NCBI RefSeq assembly: GCF_019075875.1
Contig: NZ_JAHOOZ010000001.1
Location: 5,088,001-5,152,000 of the forward strand
DNA length: 64,000 nucleotides
DNA from: Novosphingobium sp. G106
Lineage (GTDB): Bacteria; Pseudomonadota; Alphaproteobacteria; Sphingomonadales; Sphingomonadaceae
Direction: 5' to 3'
Made by a program: the position numbers and the translations under genes. The notes below the pieces were generated by a model. The model worked only from the letters and a program-made list of their open reading frames with translations, was not told the DNA's origin and did no database searches. This document shows, one piece after another, positions 44,611-54,439 of this stretch (positions are counted from its first letter, which is position 1; each line of letters starts with the position of its first letter).

Positions 44611-45327
44611 TTAGCGGGCAGGCGTTTCGAGCCGCCAGGGATTGACCGCAGGCGCGGCGCAGCGTTCCAGCGCGATCGGCGCCGGCCGTTGCAGGGTGAA
44701 CTCGCCATCGGTGCGGATCTCGATCGCGCCCGAGGCCGACGTGCGCTGCTGCACGGTCACGCAATAGTCGCTCGCCTGGCCGAACAGCGCGCGGTATTGC
44801 TCGGGCGGCACGGGGATATGGGTTGCTTCGCCCGTGGCATAGGGATCGATCTCGATGGAATCGCGGCTACCCTTGCGGCCGTGGTCGACCGACTTGATCC
44901 GGTAGCTCGCCGGGCTGAACGGCGCCGACGACAACCCGAATTCCCACCAGTCCGCCATTCGCCAGGCCAGCCCGTCGAACAGGAAGCCGATCATGAACGG
45001 CAGGAACAGCACCGTCACGATCTTGCGGAACTTGCCGATCTCGCGGTCGCTAACGGCGACGATAATGCCGCAGGCCAGCCCCACTAGCGCGCCGAGCCCG
45101 CGCATGGCGTCGAGGAAGAACCGGTTGATCGGCGTGATCAGAGCCGTGCTCGACAAGGCCGCCTCGAGGGTGAACAGCGCAGCGATGGCCATGGCCAGCA
45201 ATAGCCACGATCGTCCGCTCCAGGCTTTGTGCGATGACGCTGGCTCATGGGCATCGGGCGCGCCGATCGTGACCGGTCGCCGCGTTCCGGCCTGTCTCTG
45301 CCAGTCGAGTTCTTGCCGATCGTCCAC
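44611..45327 (-). CDS. Hypothetical membrane protein
   Basis: 238 residues. About three or four hydrophobic helices lie between residues 40 and 130 (SWLLLAMAIAALFTLEAAL, GALVGLACGIIVAVSD, VTVLFLPFMIGFLFDGLAW), then a soluble C-terminus with DSIEIDPYATGEATHIPVPP and a CVTVQQR cysteine. Topology suggests a cytoplasmic N-terminus with a Trp-rich periplasmic or cytosolic domain. No named family recognised. Confidence 0.68.
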   Translation of the reverse strand: MDDRQELDWQRQAGTRRPVTIGAPDAHEPASSHKAWSGRSWLLLAMAIAALFTLEAALSSTALITPINRFFLDAMRGLGALVGLACGIIVAVSDREIGKFRKIVTVLFLPFMIGFLFDGLAWRMADWWEFGLSSAPFSPASYRIKSVDHGRKGSRDSIEIDPYATGEATHIPVPPEQYRALFGQASDYCVTVQQRTSASGAIEIRTDGEFTLQRPAPIALERCAAPAVNPWRLETPAR

Positions 45328-45450
45328 GCGCAGTTGCCCCCTAGCCGCAGTCTAGCGATCGATCGGGACGGGACAATGGCATGCGCGTGACAGGGTTTGA
45401 CTCTGCGTGCGCAACCGGCTGCATTGGCAGCAGAAATTGGAGAGATGGCG

Positions 45451-46527
45451 ATGCTTGAAATCTGGCGCGCAGGCGGATCGAACACGGGCGCGACGCCTGA
45501 ACTGGCGCGCGGCGTTGAGGCCGAGGGCTGGGACGGCCAGATGTTCATGGACTCGCAGTCGCTCTCGGCCGATCCCTATGCGCAGATGGGCGCCTGGGCG
45601 GCCTGGACCGATCGGCTCAAGCTCTCGCCCGGGGTGACAAATCCCTTCACCCGCAACCTCGCCGTCTCGGCCGCGTCAATCGCGACGATCCAGGCGATTT
45701 CGCAGGGTCGCGCGGTCATGGGCATCGGCCGCGGCGATTCGGCGCTGGCCTACCTCGGCTATGCACCGGTGAAGCTCGCCTGGTTCGAGAAGTCGCTGGA
45801 AACGCTGCAGGCGCTGCTGAGCGGCGAGGAAGTGCCCTTCGCCGATAGCGGCTCGACCACTGGCGCGGCGCCGTCGCACGAAGGGCTCTCGCTCGGTGCC
45901 CGGCCCGAGGGCGTTAGGCTGCGCTGGCTCTCGCAGGGGTCGGCCAAAGGCCTGCCCAAGGTCCCGCTCGACGTCGCCGCGACCGGCCCCAAGGTGATCG
46001 CCATGGCCGCGCGGATCGCCGAGCGCATCACCTTCAGCGTCGGCGCCGAGATCGAGCGGATGGAATGGGCGCTGGGCGTAGCGCGCGAAGCCGAGCCGAC
46101 GCCGCGGTCCTATGGCGCGCAGCTCGTCGTCGTCTGCCATCCCGACCCGGAAACGGCGATGGAAGTCGCGATGCACATGGCACCGCCGCTCGCGCGCTTT
46201 CAAGTAATCCAGGGCAAGACCGTCGGTCCGGCAGACGCTGCCATGGCCGAGAACATGGACGCGATCAAAACCGGCTACGACATGCGCAAGCACGGCGTGC
46301 ACGATTCGCAGGAACGGCTGATCGGCAGCAGCCTGACGCCGGACTTCGTCAAACGCTTCGCCATCGTCGGTTCGCCCGATCATTGCACCGAGAGGCTGCT
46401 CGCACTGCGCAAAGTCGGGCTCGAGCGGCTTGTCGTGGTGGGGCCGGGCTTCTATCCGCCCGAATGGGGTGAAGCCGGCAAGCTGTTCGCGAGAGAGGTC
46501 ATCCCGGCGCTGCGCGCGGCGGGCTAA
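45451..46527 (+). CDS. LLM-class flavin-dependent oxidoreductase
   Basis: 358 residues. Luciferase-like TIM barrel: [37 protein letters not shown], and [19 protein letters not shown] near the end. Likely uses reduced FMN or F420 to act on an unknown substrate. Start at 45451 (MLEIW) keeps a normal gap after GGAGAG; the ATG at 45445 is directly abutted by it. Followed after 11 bases by the GMC gene, giving a likely two-gene redox operon. Confidence 0.87.
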   Translation: MLEIWRAGGSNTGATPELARGVEAEGWDGQMFMDSQSLSADPYAQMGAWAAWTDRLKLSPGVTNPFTRNLAVSAASIATIQAISQGRAVMGIGRGDSALAYLGYAPVKLAWFEKSLETLQALLSGEEVPFADSGSTTGAAPSHEGLSLGARPEGVRLRWLSQGSAKGLPKVPLDVAATGPKVIAMAARIAERITFSVGAEIERMEWALGVAREAEPTPRSYGAQLVVVCHPDPETAMEVAMHMAPPLARFQVIQGKTVGPADAAMAENMDAIKTGYDMRKHGVHDSQERLIGSSLTPDFVKRFAIVGSPDHCTERLLALRKVGLERLVVVGPGFYPPEWGEAGKLFAREVIPALRAAG

Positions 46528-46538
46528 GGGGGGGAATA

Positions 46539-48131
46539 ATGGACGATACCGCGGACTACGTGATTGCGGGCGGCGGCAGCGCGGGCTGCGTGCTGGCCAA
46601 CCGGCTTTCGGAAAATCCGGCCATGCGCGTCGTGCTGCTCGAAGCGGGCGGCAGCGCGGACGGCTTCATGAACCGGATGCCCGCGGGCGGCATGAAGATG
46701 ATGTTCGGCGAGAACGACTGGCAGCACCTGACCGAGCCCGACCCCTCGCTCAACGGCCGGCGGGTGCCGTGGAATGCGGGCAAGTTGCTTGGCGGCGGCT
46801 CGTCGATCAACGGCATGATCTATATCCGCGGTGACAAGTCCGACTACGACGAGTGGCAGCAGGAACTGGGCTGCACCGGCTGGGGCTGGAACGACGTGCT
46901 GCCCTACTTCAAGAAGTCCGAAGGCTTCACGGGAGAGCCGGACCAGACTCATTCGGCGATGGGCCCGCTCGGCGTCAGCAAGCCGAAAATGCAGCATCCG
47001 CTGGCCAAGGTCTTTGTCGACGGCTGCGAGGAATATGGCCTGCGCCGGGTCGAGGACTATTGCGCGGGCGACGTCGACGGCGCCTTCCTGATGCTCACCA
47101 CGCAGGCAGACGGCCAGCGTTCGAGCACGGCGCGGGCCTTCCTGGAAGAGGCGATGCTGCGGCCGAACCTCACCGTCGTCACCGGCGCACTGGTCGACAA
47201 GGTGCTGATCGAAAATGGTCGCGCTGTGGGTGTGCAGTACAGCCAGAGCGGCGAGGTCAAGACGATCGCCGCGCGGCGCGAGGTAATCGTCAGCGCCGGA
47301 GCGGTCTGCTCGCCCGCGGTGCTGATGCGCTCGGGCATCGGTCCGGCCGACCACCTGAAGTCGCTCGGTATCGAAGTGAAGGTCGATGCGCCCGAGGTCG
47401 GCCAGAACCTGCAGGAGCACGCGAGCTTCCATTCGACCTTCCAGGTCACCGGCCGCACCTACAACCAGATGATGAAGCCGCTGACCCTGGCGCGCGAGTT
47501 CCTGCGCTATGTCCTGCTCAAGGACGGGTTGATGACGATCATCCCGGTCGAGGCGATGGCCTATCTGCGTTCGAAGCCCGATCTGGACTTCCCCGACGTC
47601 AAGCTGTCGTTCGGGCTGATGTGCTACGACATGGCCAAGCGCAAGCCGCACCACCTGCCGGGCGTCACCGTCTATTGTAACGTCGCCAAGCCCAAAAGCC
47701 GCGGCGAGATCCGCCTCAAGAGCACCAATGCTGCCGACAAGCCGGTGATCGACCACCGCCTGATCGGCCACCCCGAAGACATGGCTGCGATGATCAGCGG
47801 CGCCAAGCAGGTGCAGGAGATCTTCAAGACGCCGGCGCTGTCGCAGGTTACCGTGGGCCGTTTCACGCCCGAGCCGCTGCCGATGACCGACGCGGAGTGG
47901 GAGCAGCGCATCCGCAACGAAAGCGGCATCGGCTACCATCCGGTCGGCACCTGCCGGATGGGTGGCGATGCCGGGTCGGTGGTCGATCCGCGGCTGCGCG
48001 TGCGCGGCATTGCCGGTCTGCGCGTCGCCGATGCCTCGATCATGCCGATCATGCCCGCGGCGAACACCAATGCGCCGGCGATCATGATCGGCGAGAAGGC
48101 GGCCGACATGATTGCCAAGGACGCCATCTGA
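46539..48131 (+). CDS. GMC-family oxidoreductase (choline dehydrogenase-like)
   Basis: 530 residues. FAD motif [23 protein letters not shown] signature [20 protein letters not shown]; second signature near [17 protein letters not shown]; catalytic histidine region [15 protein letters not shown] and the closing [15 protein letters not shown]. Oxidises an alcohol to an aldehyde or ketone. Lies just after the LLM oxidoreductase; no substrate is indicated. Confidence 0.92.
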   Translation: MDDTADYVIAGGGSAGCVLANRLSENPAMRVVLLEAGGSADGFMNRMPAGGMKMMFGENDWQHLTEPDPSLNGRRVPWNAGKLLGGGSSINGMIYIRGDKSDYDEWQQELGCTGWGWNDVLPYFKKSEGFTGEPDQTHSAMGPLGVSKPKMQHPLAKVFVDGCEEYGLRRVEDYCAGDVDGAFLMLTTQADGQRSSTARAFLEEAMLRPNLTVVTGALVDKVLIENGRAVGVQYSQSGEVKTIAARREVIVSAGAVCSPAVLMRSGIGPADHLKSLGIEVKVDAPEVGQNLQEHASFHSTFQVTGRTYNQMMKPLTLAREFLRYVLLKDGLMTIIPVEAMAYLRSKPDLDFPDVKLSFGLMCYDMAKRKPHHLPGVTVYCNVAKPKSRGEIRLKSTNAADKPVIDHRLIGHPEDMAAMISGAKQVQEIFKTPALSQVTVGRFTPEPLPMTDAEWEQRIRNESGIGYHPVGTCRMGGDAGSVVDPRLRVRGIAGLRVADASIMPIMPAANTNAPAIMIGEKAADMIAKDAI

Positions 48132-48201
48132 CGCGAACGTGCAAAAGGAACCTTAGCGCGTGCCGCTCATTATGAGTTTCACGCAAATGGAGGGAGAACC
48201 C

Positions 48202-48525
48202 ATGCGAAAGACCTGGATTATCGCTCTGTCGCTGAGCGCGGGCCTGGCTCTGGCCGCCTGCTCGCAGCAGACGCAGGAGAACGCCGACAAGACCGTCGAC
48301 TCGGCTGCGACCGATGCCGGAGCGGCAGCGAGCAACGCCGTCGGGGATGCCGCCCAGGCGGCGGGCAAAGCGGCCGATCAGGGCGCCACGGCGATCAGCG
48401 CGGCAGCCGACAAGGCCGCAGCTGCTGCAGAGAAGGCTGCGGACACGGCCGGCGACAAGATCGAGGAAGGCGCGACCAAGGCCAAGGCGCGCATCCACGA
48501 GGAAACCGCGCCCGACAAGCACTAA
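48202..48525 (+). CDS. Small Ala-rich lipoprotein
   Basis: 107 residues. Lipobox LALAAC (cysteine about residue 20), then a low-complexity helix of Ala, Asp, Lys and Glu with repeats such as AADKAAAAAEKAADTAGDK. It looks like an extended coiled helix anchored to a membrane, similar to alanine-rich envelope lipoproteins that bind peptidoglycan or stress partners. GGAGGGAG lies before the ATG at 48202. Confidence 0.75.
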   Translation: MRKTWIIALSLSAGLALAACSQQTQENADKTVDSAATDAGAAASNAVGDAAQAAGKAADQGATAISAAADKAAAAAEKAADTAGDKIEEGATKAKARIHEETAPDKH

Positions 48526-48616
48526 GACCTCGATCGCGGGGACGGTTTGCCCGCACGGTCATTCCTGCGCTGAACGCGATCGGCTAGATGCCGTTCAAGT
48601 AGCGCAGGAGCGATCC

Positions 48617-49258
48617 ATGGTCACCGTCCACCACCTCTCCAATTCGCATTCTCACGTCGTGCTCTGGCTGATGGAGGAGCTCGGCCTGTCCTACGAGTTG
48701 GTGCAGCACCGGCGCGAGGCCAACGGCCGTTCGCCCGACAGCCTGCGGGCGATCCATCCCGCAGCCAAGTCACCGACGATCGAGGACAATGGCATTGCCA
48801 TGGTCGAATCGACCGGCGTGCTGCTCTACCTGCTCGAAACCTACGGCGAAGGCCGTTTGCGCCCCGCGCCGGGCACGGCCGACGCAATGCGCTTCTTTCA
48901 GTGGCTGACCTATATCGAAGGCTCGGCCAAAGGCCCGACGCTGCAGTTCATCCGTCTCGCCATGGGGCCGGCCGACGATGCCACCCGAACGATGGTCGAA
49001 CAGATGGCCGCCGCGGCGCTCGGCCAGATCGAAACGGCGCTCGAAGGCGTGGAGACGATCGTCCACAGCCAGTTCACCGCGGCCGACATCCAGCTCGCCT
49101 TCCTCGAGGAACTGCTCGAAGGCCTCGGCCAGATCGGCAACTGGCCGAACATGCAGGCGCACTTGGAGCGCATGCGCCGGCGCGACGCTTACAAGCGCGC
49201 CGAGGCCAAGGGCGGGGCGGTCGGGCTCAAGCAACTGTTCAGCGGCTTGGCGCGGTAG
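48617..49258 (+). CDS. Glutathione S-transferase family protein
   Basis: 213 residues. VHHLSNSHSHVVLWLMEELG and HPAAKSPTIEDNGIAMVEST give the glutathione-binding thioredoxin half (including the Ser/Glu-Ser pair), followed by the helical half (FTAADIQLAFLEELLEGL). Third GST-like protein of the window. AGGAG precedes the ATG at 48617. Substrate unknown. Confidence 0.87.
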   Translation: MVTVHHLSNSHSHVVLWLMEELGLSYELVQHRREANGRSPDSLRAIHPAAKSPTIEDNGIAMVESTGVLLYLLETYGEGRLRPAPGTADAMRFFQWLTYIEGSAKGPTLQFIRLAMGPADDATRTMVEQMAAAALGQIETALEGVETIVHSQFTAADIQLAFLEELLEGLGQIGNWPNMQAHLERMRRRDAYKRAEAKGGAVGLKQLFSGLAR

Positions 49259-49346
49259 AACACGCCGCAAGATCCTTAGGGAATAGGTGCTAGGGAACGC
49301 GCAGCGCGATCCTCGGCCGATCGCTGCACGAACCCAAGGAAAAGAT

Positions 49347-49757
49347 GTGTCGCACAGCAGCCTCGATCTAGAATGCGATCGGCTCTCACAAGCCATAGAC
49401 CGCGCCGAGTTCGGTCGGCTGCAGTGGGCAAAGAACGAAGGGCCGATGCTGGCCCGATTGGTGGAGCTTGCTCACGCCGCATTGGAGGAGCGCTCCGAAT
49501 TCGCGCTGGCCGACGAAGGTTCCACCAGCGAAGCCAAGCGCTTCGTCCTGAAGGTGCACAACAGCCGCGTCGTGGCGATCACCATTTCCCTGAATGGCGG
49601 CCGGCCGATGGTTCAGGCTGGCGAGATCGAGCGAAGTCCCTACAGGTTGTCGGAGGGACCCCCGCTGTCGGCCGATTTTCAGCAAGTTGACGATGCCTGG
49701 ATGGCGTCGACGCTTCAGGAATTGTTCGGCCGCGTCCAGTTCCAAAGCCGCGACTAG
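49347..49757 (+). CDS. Hypothetical protein
   Basis: 136 residues from a GTG at 49347, placed 7 bases after AAGGAAAAG; an in-frame ATG-like start upstream adds residues without support. Predicted helices then a strand pair (KRFVLKVHNSRVVAITISLN). Contains an Asp-rich C-terminus ending in FGRVQFQSRD. Soluble, no known family. Six bases separate it from the following membrane protein, with which it probably forms an operon. Confidence 0.6.
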   Translation: MSHSSLDLECDRLSQAIDRAEFGRLQWAKNEGPMLARLVELAHAALEERSEFALADEGSTSEAKRFVLKVHNSRVVAITISLNGGRPMVQAGEIERSPYRLSEGPPLSADFQQVDDAWMASTLQELFGRVQFQSRD

Positions 49758-49763
49758 GCCTGG

Positions 49764-50102
49764 ATGAGCGATATCGCGATACGATTTGACGGCCTGCTGC
49801 TCGCTGCAGCGATCGCTTTCTCAATGCTCGTATTCGCGATCATCTCTGCCTTGGGTCTGGTCCTGACGGCTTTTGCCAAGACCCAAAAGGCGGATCGCCT
49901 CTATCAGGCGAAGGCTGCCGCGGTGCTGGCCGGTTTCAGTTTTCTCTGCCTTGTTGCGGTGCTCGCCTACATGGAGGCGGGATCGCCGTGGATGTCGTCG
50001 GTCGACTGGATCGACTGGATCACGTTGCCCTGGGCGATCTCTTTTGTGTTCAGCTTGGCATGGTTGCTGCGTGTTCGCAGAGGCGCGGGCAAACCCTCCT
50101 GA
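49764..50102 (+). CDS. Small hypothetical membrane protein
   Basis: 112 residues with three or four membrane helices (LLLAAAIAFSMLVFAIISAL, AAAVLAGFSFLCLVAVLAYM, ITLPWAISFVFSLAWLLRV). Follows the preceding small gene closely. Its stop touches the end of comM on the other strand. Function unknown. Confidence 0.65.
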   Translation: MSDIAIRFDGLLLAAAIAFSMLVFAIISALGLVLTAFAKTQKADRLYQAKAAAVLAGFSFLCLVAVLAYMEAGSPWMSSVDWIDWITLPWAISFVFSLAWLLRVRRGAGKPS

Positions 50103-50990
50103 TCATGCCCGGGGCGCTTGCCGTCGGTAGCTGAGCGCCTCGGCCACGTGGATGCGCCCCACCGTTTCCGTGCCCGCCAGATCCGCCACGGTCCGTGCGA
50201 CGCGCAGCATGCGGGTATAGCCGCGCGCCGATAGCCGCATCGCGTCGGCGGCCTGGAGCAGGAGCTTTCGGCCGGCATCGTCGGGCGTGGCGAACCGTTC
50301 GAGCGCTGCGCCGTCGAGCTCGGCATTGGTGCGTGCGCCGGTGGCGTCGTATCGTGCGGTCTGGAGCGCGCGGGCGGCGGCTACCCGGGCCGCCACTTGC
50401 GCCGATCCCTCGCTGGGCGGCGGCAGCGCAAGATCGGCGGCGCTGACGGGGTCCACTTCGACGTGGAGGTCGATGCGGTCGAGCATCGGGCCGGAGACCT
50501 TGCTCTGGTAGTCGGCGGCGCAGCGCGGCGCGCGGCTGCAGCCTAGCGCCGGATCGCCGAGATGGCCGCAGCGGCAGGGGTTCATCGCCGCGATCAGCTG
50601 GACCCGCGCGGGGAAGGTGACGTGGGCATTGGCCCGCGCCACGGTGACCTCGCCGGTCTCGAGCGGCTGGCGCAGCGAATCGAGTACGGCCCGCTGGAAT
50701 TCGGGCAGTTCGTCGAGGAACAGCACGCCCAGATGCGCGAGGCTGACTTCGCCGGGCCGGACTTTGAGCCCGCCGCCGGTCAACGCCGCCATCGAGGCCG
50801 AATGGTGCGGCGCGCGGTAGGGCCGTGCGCGACTGATGCGGCCATCGACCAGCGTGCCCGCGACCGAGGCGACCATGGAGGATTCGAGCGCGTCGGCCGG
50901 GGTCAATTCGGGCAGGATGCCGGGCAGGCAGCTTGCCAGCAGCGACTTGCCCGCGCCGGGCGGGCCGATCATCAGCAGATGCGGGACACA
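50103..50990 (-). pseudogene. comM: ComM/YifB (Mg-chelatase-like AAA ATPase), C-terminal part only
   Basis: Open frame for about 296 codons: Walker A MIGPPGAGKSLLA, PYRAPHHSASMAALTGGG, LFLDELPEF (Walker B), NPCRCGHLGDPALGC and the closing SARGYTRMLRVARTVADLAG. The Lon-like N-terminal half (about 200 residues) is missing. Around 50983-50992 the ComM sequence (PHLLMIGPPG) is replaced by unrelated DNA reading SC/V. ComM is a hexameric DNA-branch-migration helicase in natural transformation. Disruption by the island to the right is the simplest reading. Confidence 0.88.
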
Positions 50991-51082
50991 AGACCTCTCT
51001 TGTTGCCAAATGTACGCATGGCTTGCGGGAGGTGCGACAGGGCCCGATTAGAGCGGTAGTTTCATTGTTAGGGGAAAGTGCG

Positions 51083-51469
51083 GTGTTGGAAGCTGAGCTG
51101 GAATATTCGCGCCGTGCTACGCACATAGTGGCGTGCATGCAGGCCGCGATGACCCGGAGGATGTCCGCACTGAAGGCGTCCGTCTTCCTCAAGGTTGCAC
51201 TGAAGGAAGGGCAGAGCATACGAGAAATCGCCAGTGCCGTGGATGCCAGTCCATCTACGGTTTCAAGGCTCTTGTTGGACATGGGGCAGGTCGATCGCAA
51301 CGGAGACCCTGGCAACGGGCTGATAGAGGTGCGTCGTGACCCGCTGAACTCCACCATTTCTCGTCAGTTCCTGACGGCCAAGGGGCGGCAACTACGCCAG
51401 GATATTGCGAGAATTGTAGATGGGGAGGCGGCAACTGGAATGTCGTCGCCGCTTTCGGTGGGGCCATAG
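51083..51469 (+). CDS. MarR-like winged-helix regulator
   Basis: 128 residues from a GTG at 51083 (AGGGGAAAG site just upstream). Contains an HTH (GQSIREIASAVDASPSTVSRLL) with a wing-like segment RRDPLNSTISRQFLTAKGRQ, in the order of MarR-family proteins. It is the first gene inside the island, 90 bases from the comM junction, a place where island or phage regulators are common. Target unknown. Alternative start at the second methionine is possible. Confidence 0.7.
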   Translation: MLEAELEYSRRATHIVACMQAAMTRRMSALKASVFLKVALKEGQSIREIASAVDASPSTVSRLLLDMGQVDRNGDPGNGLIEVRRDPLNSTISRQFLTAKGRQLRQDIARIVDGEAATGMSSPLSVGP

Positions 51470-51512
51470 GTGGCGTACATTGGGGAACCGTCAGTTGCCG
51501 GGAGAACCGGAG

Positions 51513-51665
51513 ATGATCGAGTGGGCGGACACCTTCGAAGACCAGCTCAAGGCCATGAGTGACCGAGAGCTGCTTGAGGCTGTGCGGAAGGGACCGGAGC
51601 GGACGGGGCGGACTGCCCACGATGCGTATCTTGCGGAGGCCGAGCGGCGCGGCTTGGACCTTTAG
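51513..51665 (+). CDS. Small acidic hypothetical protein
   Basis: 50 residues: MIEWADTFEDQLKAMSDREL, then AVRKGPERTGRTAHDAYLAEAERRGL. Purely helical, no membrane region. GGAG lies at the start. Orphan island gene, low confidence. Confidence 0.45.
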   Translation: MIEWADTFEDQLKAMSDRELLEAVRKGPERTGRTAHDAYLAEAERRGLDL

Positions 51666-51799
51666 CCTGGAATACAGGCTCGCCAGTGACGCTTGAGGTC
51701 CCAAGGCCGGCTCTCGCCTCCTGTGGGCGAACTAACCCGCCTCCGCGCTTGTCCAAATGCTCGATGGTGTGCGAATAGATGCGCGGGGGGCGTGGGCAC

Positions 51800-52114
51800 A
51801 TGGAAATCTTCGTAATCATATGGGTCCTGATGGGGGTCGCGGGTGCGGTTGTCCTGTCAAACAAGGGGCGCAGTGGTTGCGCCGGGTTCGCTCTGGGGTT
51901 CTTGCTCGGCCCGATCGGACTTCTCATCGCGTTGGTGATGAGTACGGACCACCGTGCACTCGAAAAGCAAACGCTTCAAAGTGGTGGGGGACGGAAATGC
52001 CCTCAGTGCGCAGAAATCATCCGACCGGAGGCGAAAAAATGTCGGTTCTGCGGGAGCGATGTGCCGCCTCTGCCGGGACCAGTTGATGCCAGCAGCCCTT
52101 GGGACAACGGGTAG
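51800..52114 (+). CDS. Membrane protein with C-terminal zinc ribbon
   Basis: 104 residues. Two N-terminal hydrophobic helices (EIFVIIWVLMGVAGAVVL, GFALGFLLGPIGLLIALVM) followed by a zinc ribbon KCPQCAEIIRPEAKKCRFCG with two CxxC pairs. The arrangement resembles small inner-membrane proteins found in phages and islands. Starts at the ATG at 51800. Role unknown. Confidence 0.65.
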   Translation: MEIFVIIWVLMGVAGAVVLSNKGRSGCAGFALGFLLGPIGLLIALVMSTDHRALEKQTLQSGGGRKCPQCAEIIRPEAKKCRFCGSDVPPLPGPVDASSPWDNG

Positions 52115-52176
52115 CGTGGTCCAGGCGCATCCTGGAGGTCTCCGATCCGACCTATCGCCGTGACGGGCAGCGAAAG

Positions 52177-52440
52177 CTACTTTCCGAACGCTTCGCCCAC
52201 TGCGCCAGCGATGATGGCAACGAGCACGATAACGGTGCCGACTTTGGCTATCTGGATTGCCATGTATCCTGCGAACTCTCGGTGCTCGCCATCGCCATTG
52301 TCCGGAGGCATCTGAAGCGATCGATCGACGACCGGCAGGGTCTCTCGCTCAGGTTGTCCGCGCTCTCTTCGCCTGAAGCGCTCCACGACAACGGCAGCCG
52401 CAGCCAGGAAGTTGAATATGGCGTGGACGCCTTTGCTCAT
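52177..52440 (-). CDS. Hypothetical protein with C-terminal membrane helix
   Basis: 87 residues, basic-acidic N-terminus (ERFRRRERGQPERETLPV) and C-terminal hydrophobic helix (MAIQIAKVGTVIVLVAIIAGA). ATGA overlap with the upstream gene at 52437-52440, so the two are coupled. No homologue recognised. Confidence 0.5.
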   Translation of the reverse strand: MSKGVHAIFNFLAAAAVVVERFRRRERGQPERETLPVVDRSLQMPPDNGDGEHREFAGYMAIQIAKVGTVIVLVAIIAGAVGEAFGK

Positions 52441-52676
52441 CGTAATGATGAAGACGGGATGTAGATCAGCGCGAGGAAGGCGAACGTCCAGCCCGGCGCC
52501 GCGCGTCCCGCCCGGAAGTAGAAGTAGGCCATGTAGGCTGAGTACCCGGTGACGATCAGCCGCAGGAATTGGTAGTAGCCGTAGGGCAGGTCAAGGACTG
52601 CAAGGACGCACGCAATCGAAACGGCCCAGGAAAGCCAACCCGGCGGCAATGGGGTAGCCCGTTCTGAATGTTGCAT
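52437..52676 (-). CDS. Small membrane protein, DUF6804-like
   Basis: 79 residues: WLSWAVSIACVLAVLDLPYGY, YQFLRLIVTGYSAYMAYFYF and WTFAFLALIYIP form about three membrane helices. The LPYGYYQFLR motif resembles DUF6804 proteins as I recall them. First gene of a two-gene unit. Function unknown. Confidence 0.55.
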   Translation of the reverse strand: MQHSERATPLPPGWLSWAVSIACVLAVLDLPYGYYQFLRLIVTGYSAYMAYFYFRAGRAAPGWTFAFLALIYIPSSSLR

Positions 52677-52971
52677 TTCGCCCTCCGTTGCTGCGCTCCT
52701 CTATTCGATGGCCGGCGTCTGGCAAGGGACTTGCTGTGACGGATTGGCCCGACTTGGCGGTTAGCCGAGATGGCCCCTCGTGAGCCTTGCCTCCAAAAGG
52801 CGCTCAGTACTCCTCAGGGGGCCAATGAGGGCCTTGGCGATAGTTTCGGCAATCCGGGTTCCATCGCGTCCTTTTGGTACTCAGTGGATTCCTGAGGCCA
52901 ATTTCGGGACGGTTGCCGTTCTTGTTGTCTGCCACCCCTCACGATACCATCCGCTACCAGGGGGGTGAAAC

Positions 52972-53064
52972 ATGCGCGGACGAATATTGCTGCCGCTGCT
53001 GGGTTTGTCCTTGGGCGGCTCTATTGGACCTTGGGCCGGCGGAACAGGGGGCAAGCATGTCTGA
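52972..53064 (+). CDS. Possible short leader peptide, coupled
   Basis: 30 codons starting at an ATG after the strong site AGGGGGGTG (52959-52967) and ending at 53064, seven bases past the start of the next gene. The peptide (MRGRILLPLLGLSLGGSI...) is hydrophobic. It may only couple translation of the following gene or be an unimportant ORF. Confidence 0.3.
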   Translation: MRGRILLPLLGLSLGGSIGPWAGGTGGKHV

Positions 53065-53470
53065 TGACTTCGCGAACAGCGTAAATGAACAGGCCATAGA
53101 AGCGTCCAATATGGTCCTAAAGACGCTAATCATTTTGCACGGAGGCGCGTCCATCGGGCTACTCGCATTCCTCGGTAATCTGATAGGGAAATCTCCGCCC
53201 CTTCGAGCCGATAAGGTGGCTAATGTTGCTATGTCGATCACCTCATTTGGTTGGGGTATCGTGGCCGCAGTCGTTGCCATGGTCTTAGCTTATGCGACCC
53301 ACTACCTGACGGTAGCCACTCAATGGGGGCGCGAAGAACGGCGGGATGACTATCGGGCAGGCAAGACCATTATTCATGGCCTCGCGATATGCCTGACGAC
53401 GGTCTCTCTGATTTTATTCGTATGTGGCATGTTCAGCGTGCGGGATTCGATCATTCAGATTTTGGACTAG
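53057..53470 (+). CDS. Small island membrane protein
   Basis: 137 residues, about three membrane helices (LIILHGGASIGLLAFLGNLI, SFGWGIVAAVVAMVLAYA, GLAICLTTVSLILFVCGMF) with a cytoplasmic loop of charged residues between the second and third. AGGGGG lies 6 bases upstream. In layout it recalls small holin-like or accessory membrane proteins, but no family can be named. Confidence 0.6.
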   Translation: MSDDFANSVNEQAIEASNMVLKTLIILHGGASIGLLAFLGNLIGKSPPLRADKVANVAMSITSFGWGIVAAVVAMVLAYATHYLTVATQWGREERRDDYRAGKTIIHGLAICLTTVSLILFVCGMFSVRDSIIQILD

Positions 53471-53497
53471 GAAATTTTCCTAAGGCAGGGGGCAGTC

Positions 53498-53932
53498 ATG
53501 TGGCCATTCAAGCAGAAGCAGAAGCCCGCACTGCGAGCGTTGGTATTCAAGACTGGTGAGGCGTTCTTGGAGTACCATTGCAAGTTCATGATGACCCGCC
53601 TTGAGCGGGGGGTGAGCTTAGCGGCGTTGGTCCTGGACCCTGGTGAAAGCTTCGGTAGCGTCCCGGTAAAGGCGGACGCTGAGGGCATCCAGACCGCAAT
53701 GCTCCGCGTCGCTTCCCGAGACGGGGGCTTCGTCGTGCTGGCTCAGACGGCATCCAAAGGTGAACTTTTGAAGCCAGGCGACACCGTTGCTTGGATCGCC
53801 GGGGAATACATCCCCTTGTTAGCAGAGGGTGCGGATGATCCGCGTTTCGGTTGGCTGGGTTTGATAGCCGCGAAGATAGCGCCCGAAATCAGCATGTCGA
53901 AAGATGAGATGACGGTCCTCTGCCACTACTAG
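53498..53932 (+). CDS. Hypothetical island protein
   Basis: 144 residues. Ala/Gly-rich globular domain (RGVSLAALVLDPGESFGSV, GGFVVLAQTASKGELLKPGD, TVAWIAGEYIPLLAEGADD) with Trp and Gly turns and no membrane segment. It follows the membrane gene by 27 bases and may be co-transcribed. No recognisable motif. Confidence 0.6.
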   Translation: MWPFKQKQKPALRALVFKTGEAFLEYHCKFMMTRLERGVSLAALVLDPGESFGSVPVKADAEGIQTAMLRVASRDGGFVVLAQTASKGELLKPGDTVAWIAGEYIPLLAEGADDPRFGWLGLIAAKIAPEISMSKDEMTVLCHY

Positions 53933-54439
53933 GCGGTTGGCGATAACCACAGCGAGGCCCAGCTCAAGCTCGATGCGCACCGGACGCACCCTGCGTCGCG
54001 TTCGCCCCCCGCAGGTCCGCCACCAGAAGCGGACGCGGGCATCCGGTAAGCTATCGCTTCAACCGCGTAGAGCGGCTCCAACCGGGTAGAGCCGGAGAGC
54101 GGCATTCAAGAATGCACGTCGGCTGGCGCGTGCCTTCTGCTGTCCAGCGCACGGCTCACAAGGACAGCGTGAGTTGGTCTGGGGACGCTTTCGGTGCACG
54201 GTCCCCTAGGACCCATCGAGCAAGCTCAAAGGCCATGTCTTCGCGTAGCCTTTCGACAGGTGCTGTCGTGCCGATCCAGGCCTAGCCGAGGAATGCCAAA
54301 TGCCGCCCGTCGATGCCGGCGACGATGAACTGCGCTGGGCTCCAAGGTCGGCGATACGTCCAACAACTAAGGAGGCCAGTATCCGACCCGGCAGCGATGA
54401 AGTATTCGGGGTTGGCGATCAGGTCGGCATTGCTGTTTA
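53933..54439. other. Non-coding stretch of the island
   Basis: About 500 bases without a supported gene. Short ORFs on both strands have neither good start sites nor protein-like composition. A degenerate repeat of AACCGCGTAGAGCGGCTCC / AACCGGGTAGAGCCGGAG occurs at about 54060-54098. No tRNA was recognised. It may be a decayed gene or a regulatory region of the minus-strand gene to the right. Confidence 0.5.

Noticed and set aside
46524..47939. 471-codon minus-strand ORF opposite the GMC oxidoreductase
   Set aside because: Antisense shadow; GMC motifs prove the plus strand.
50990..51082. tRNA attachment site at the left island end
   Set aside because: No tRNA fold in the junction; the junction lies inside the comM coding region instead.
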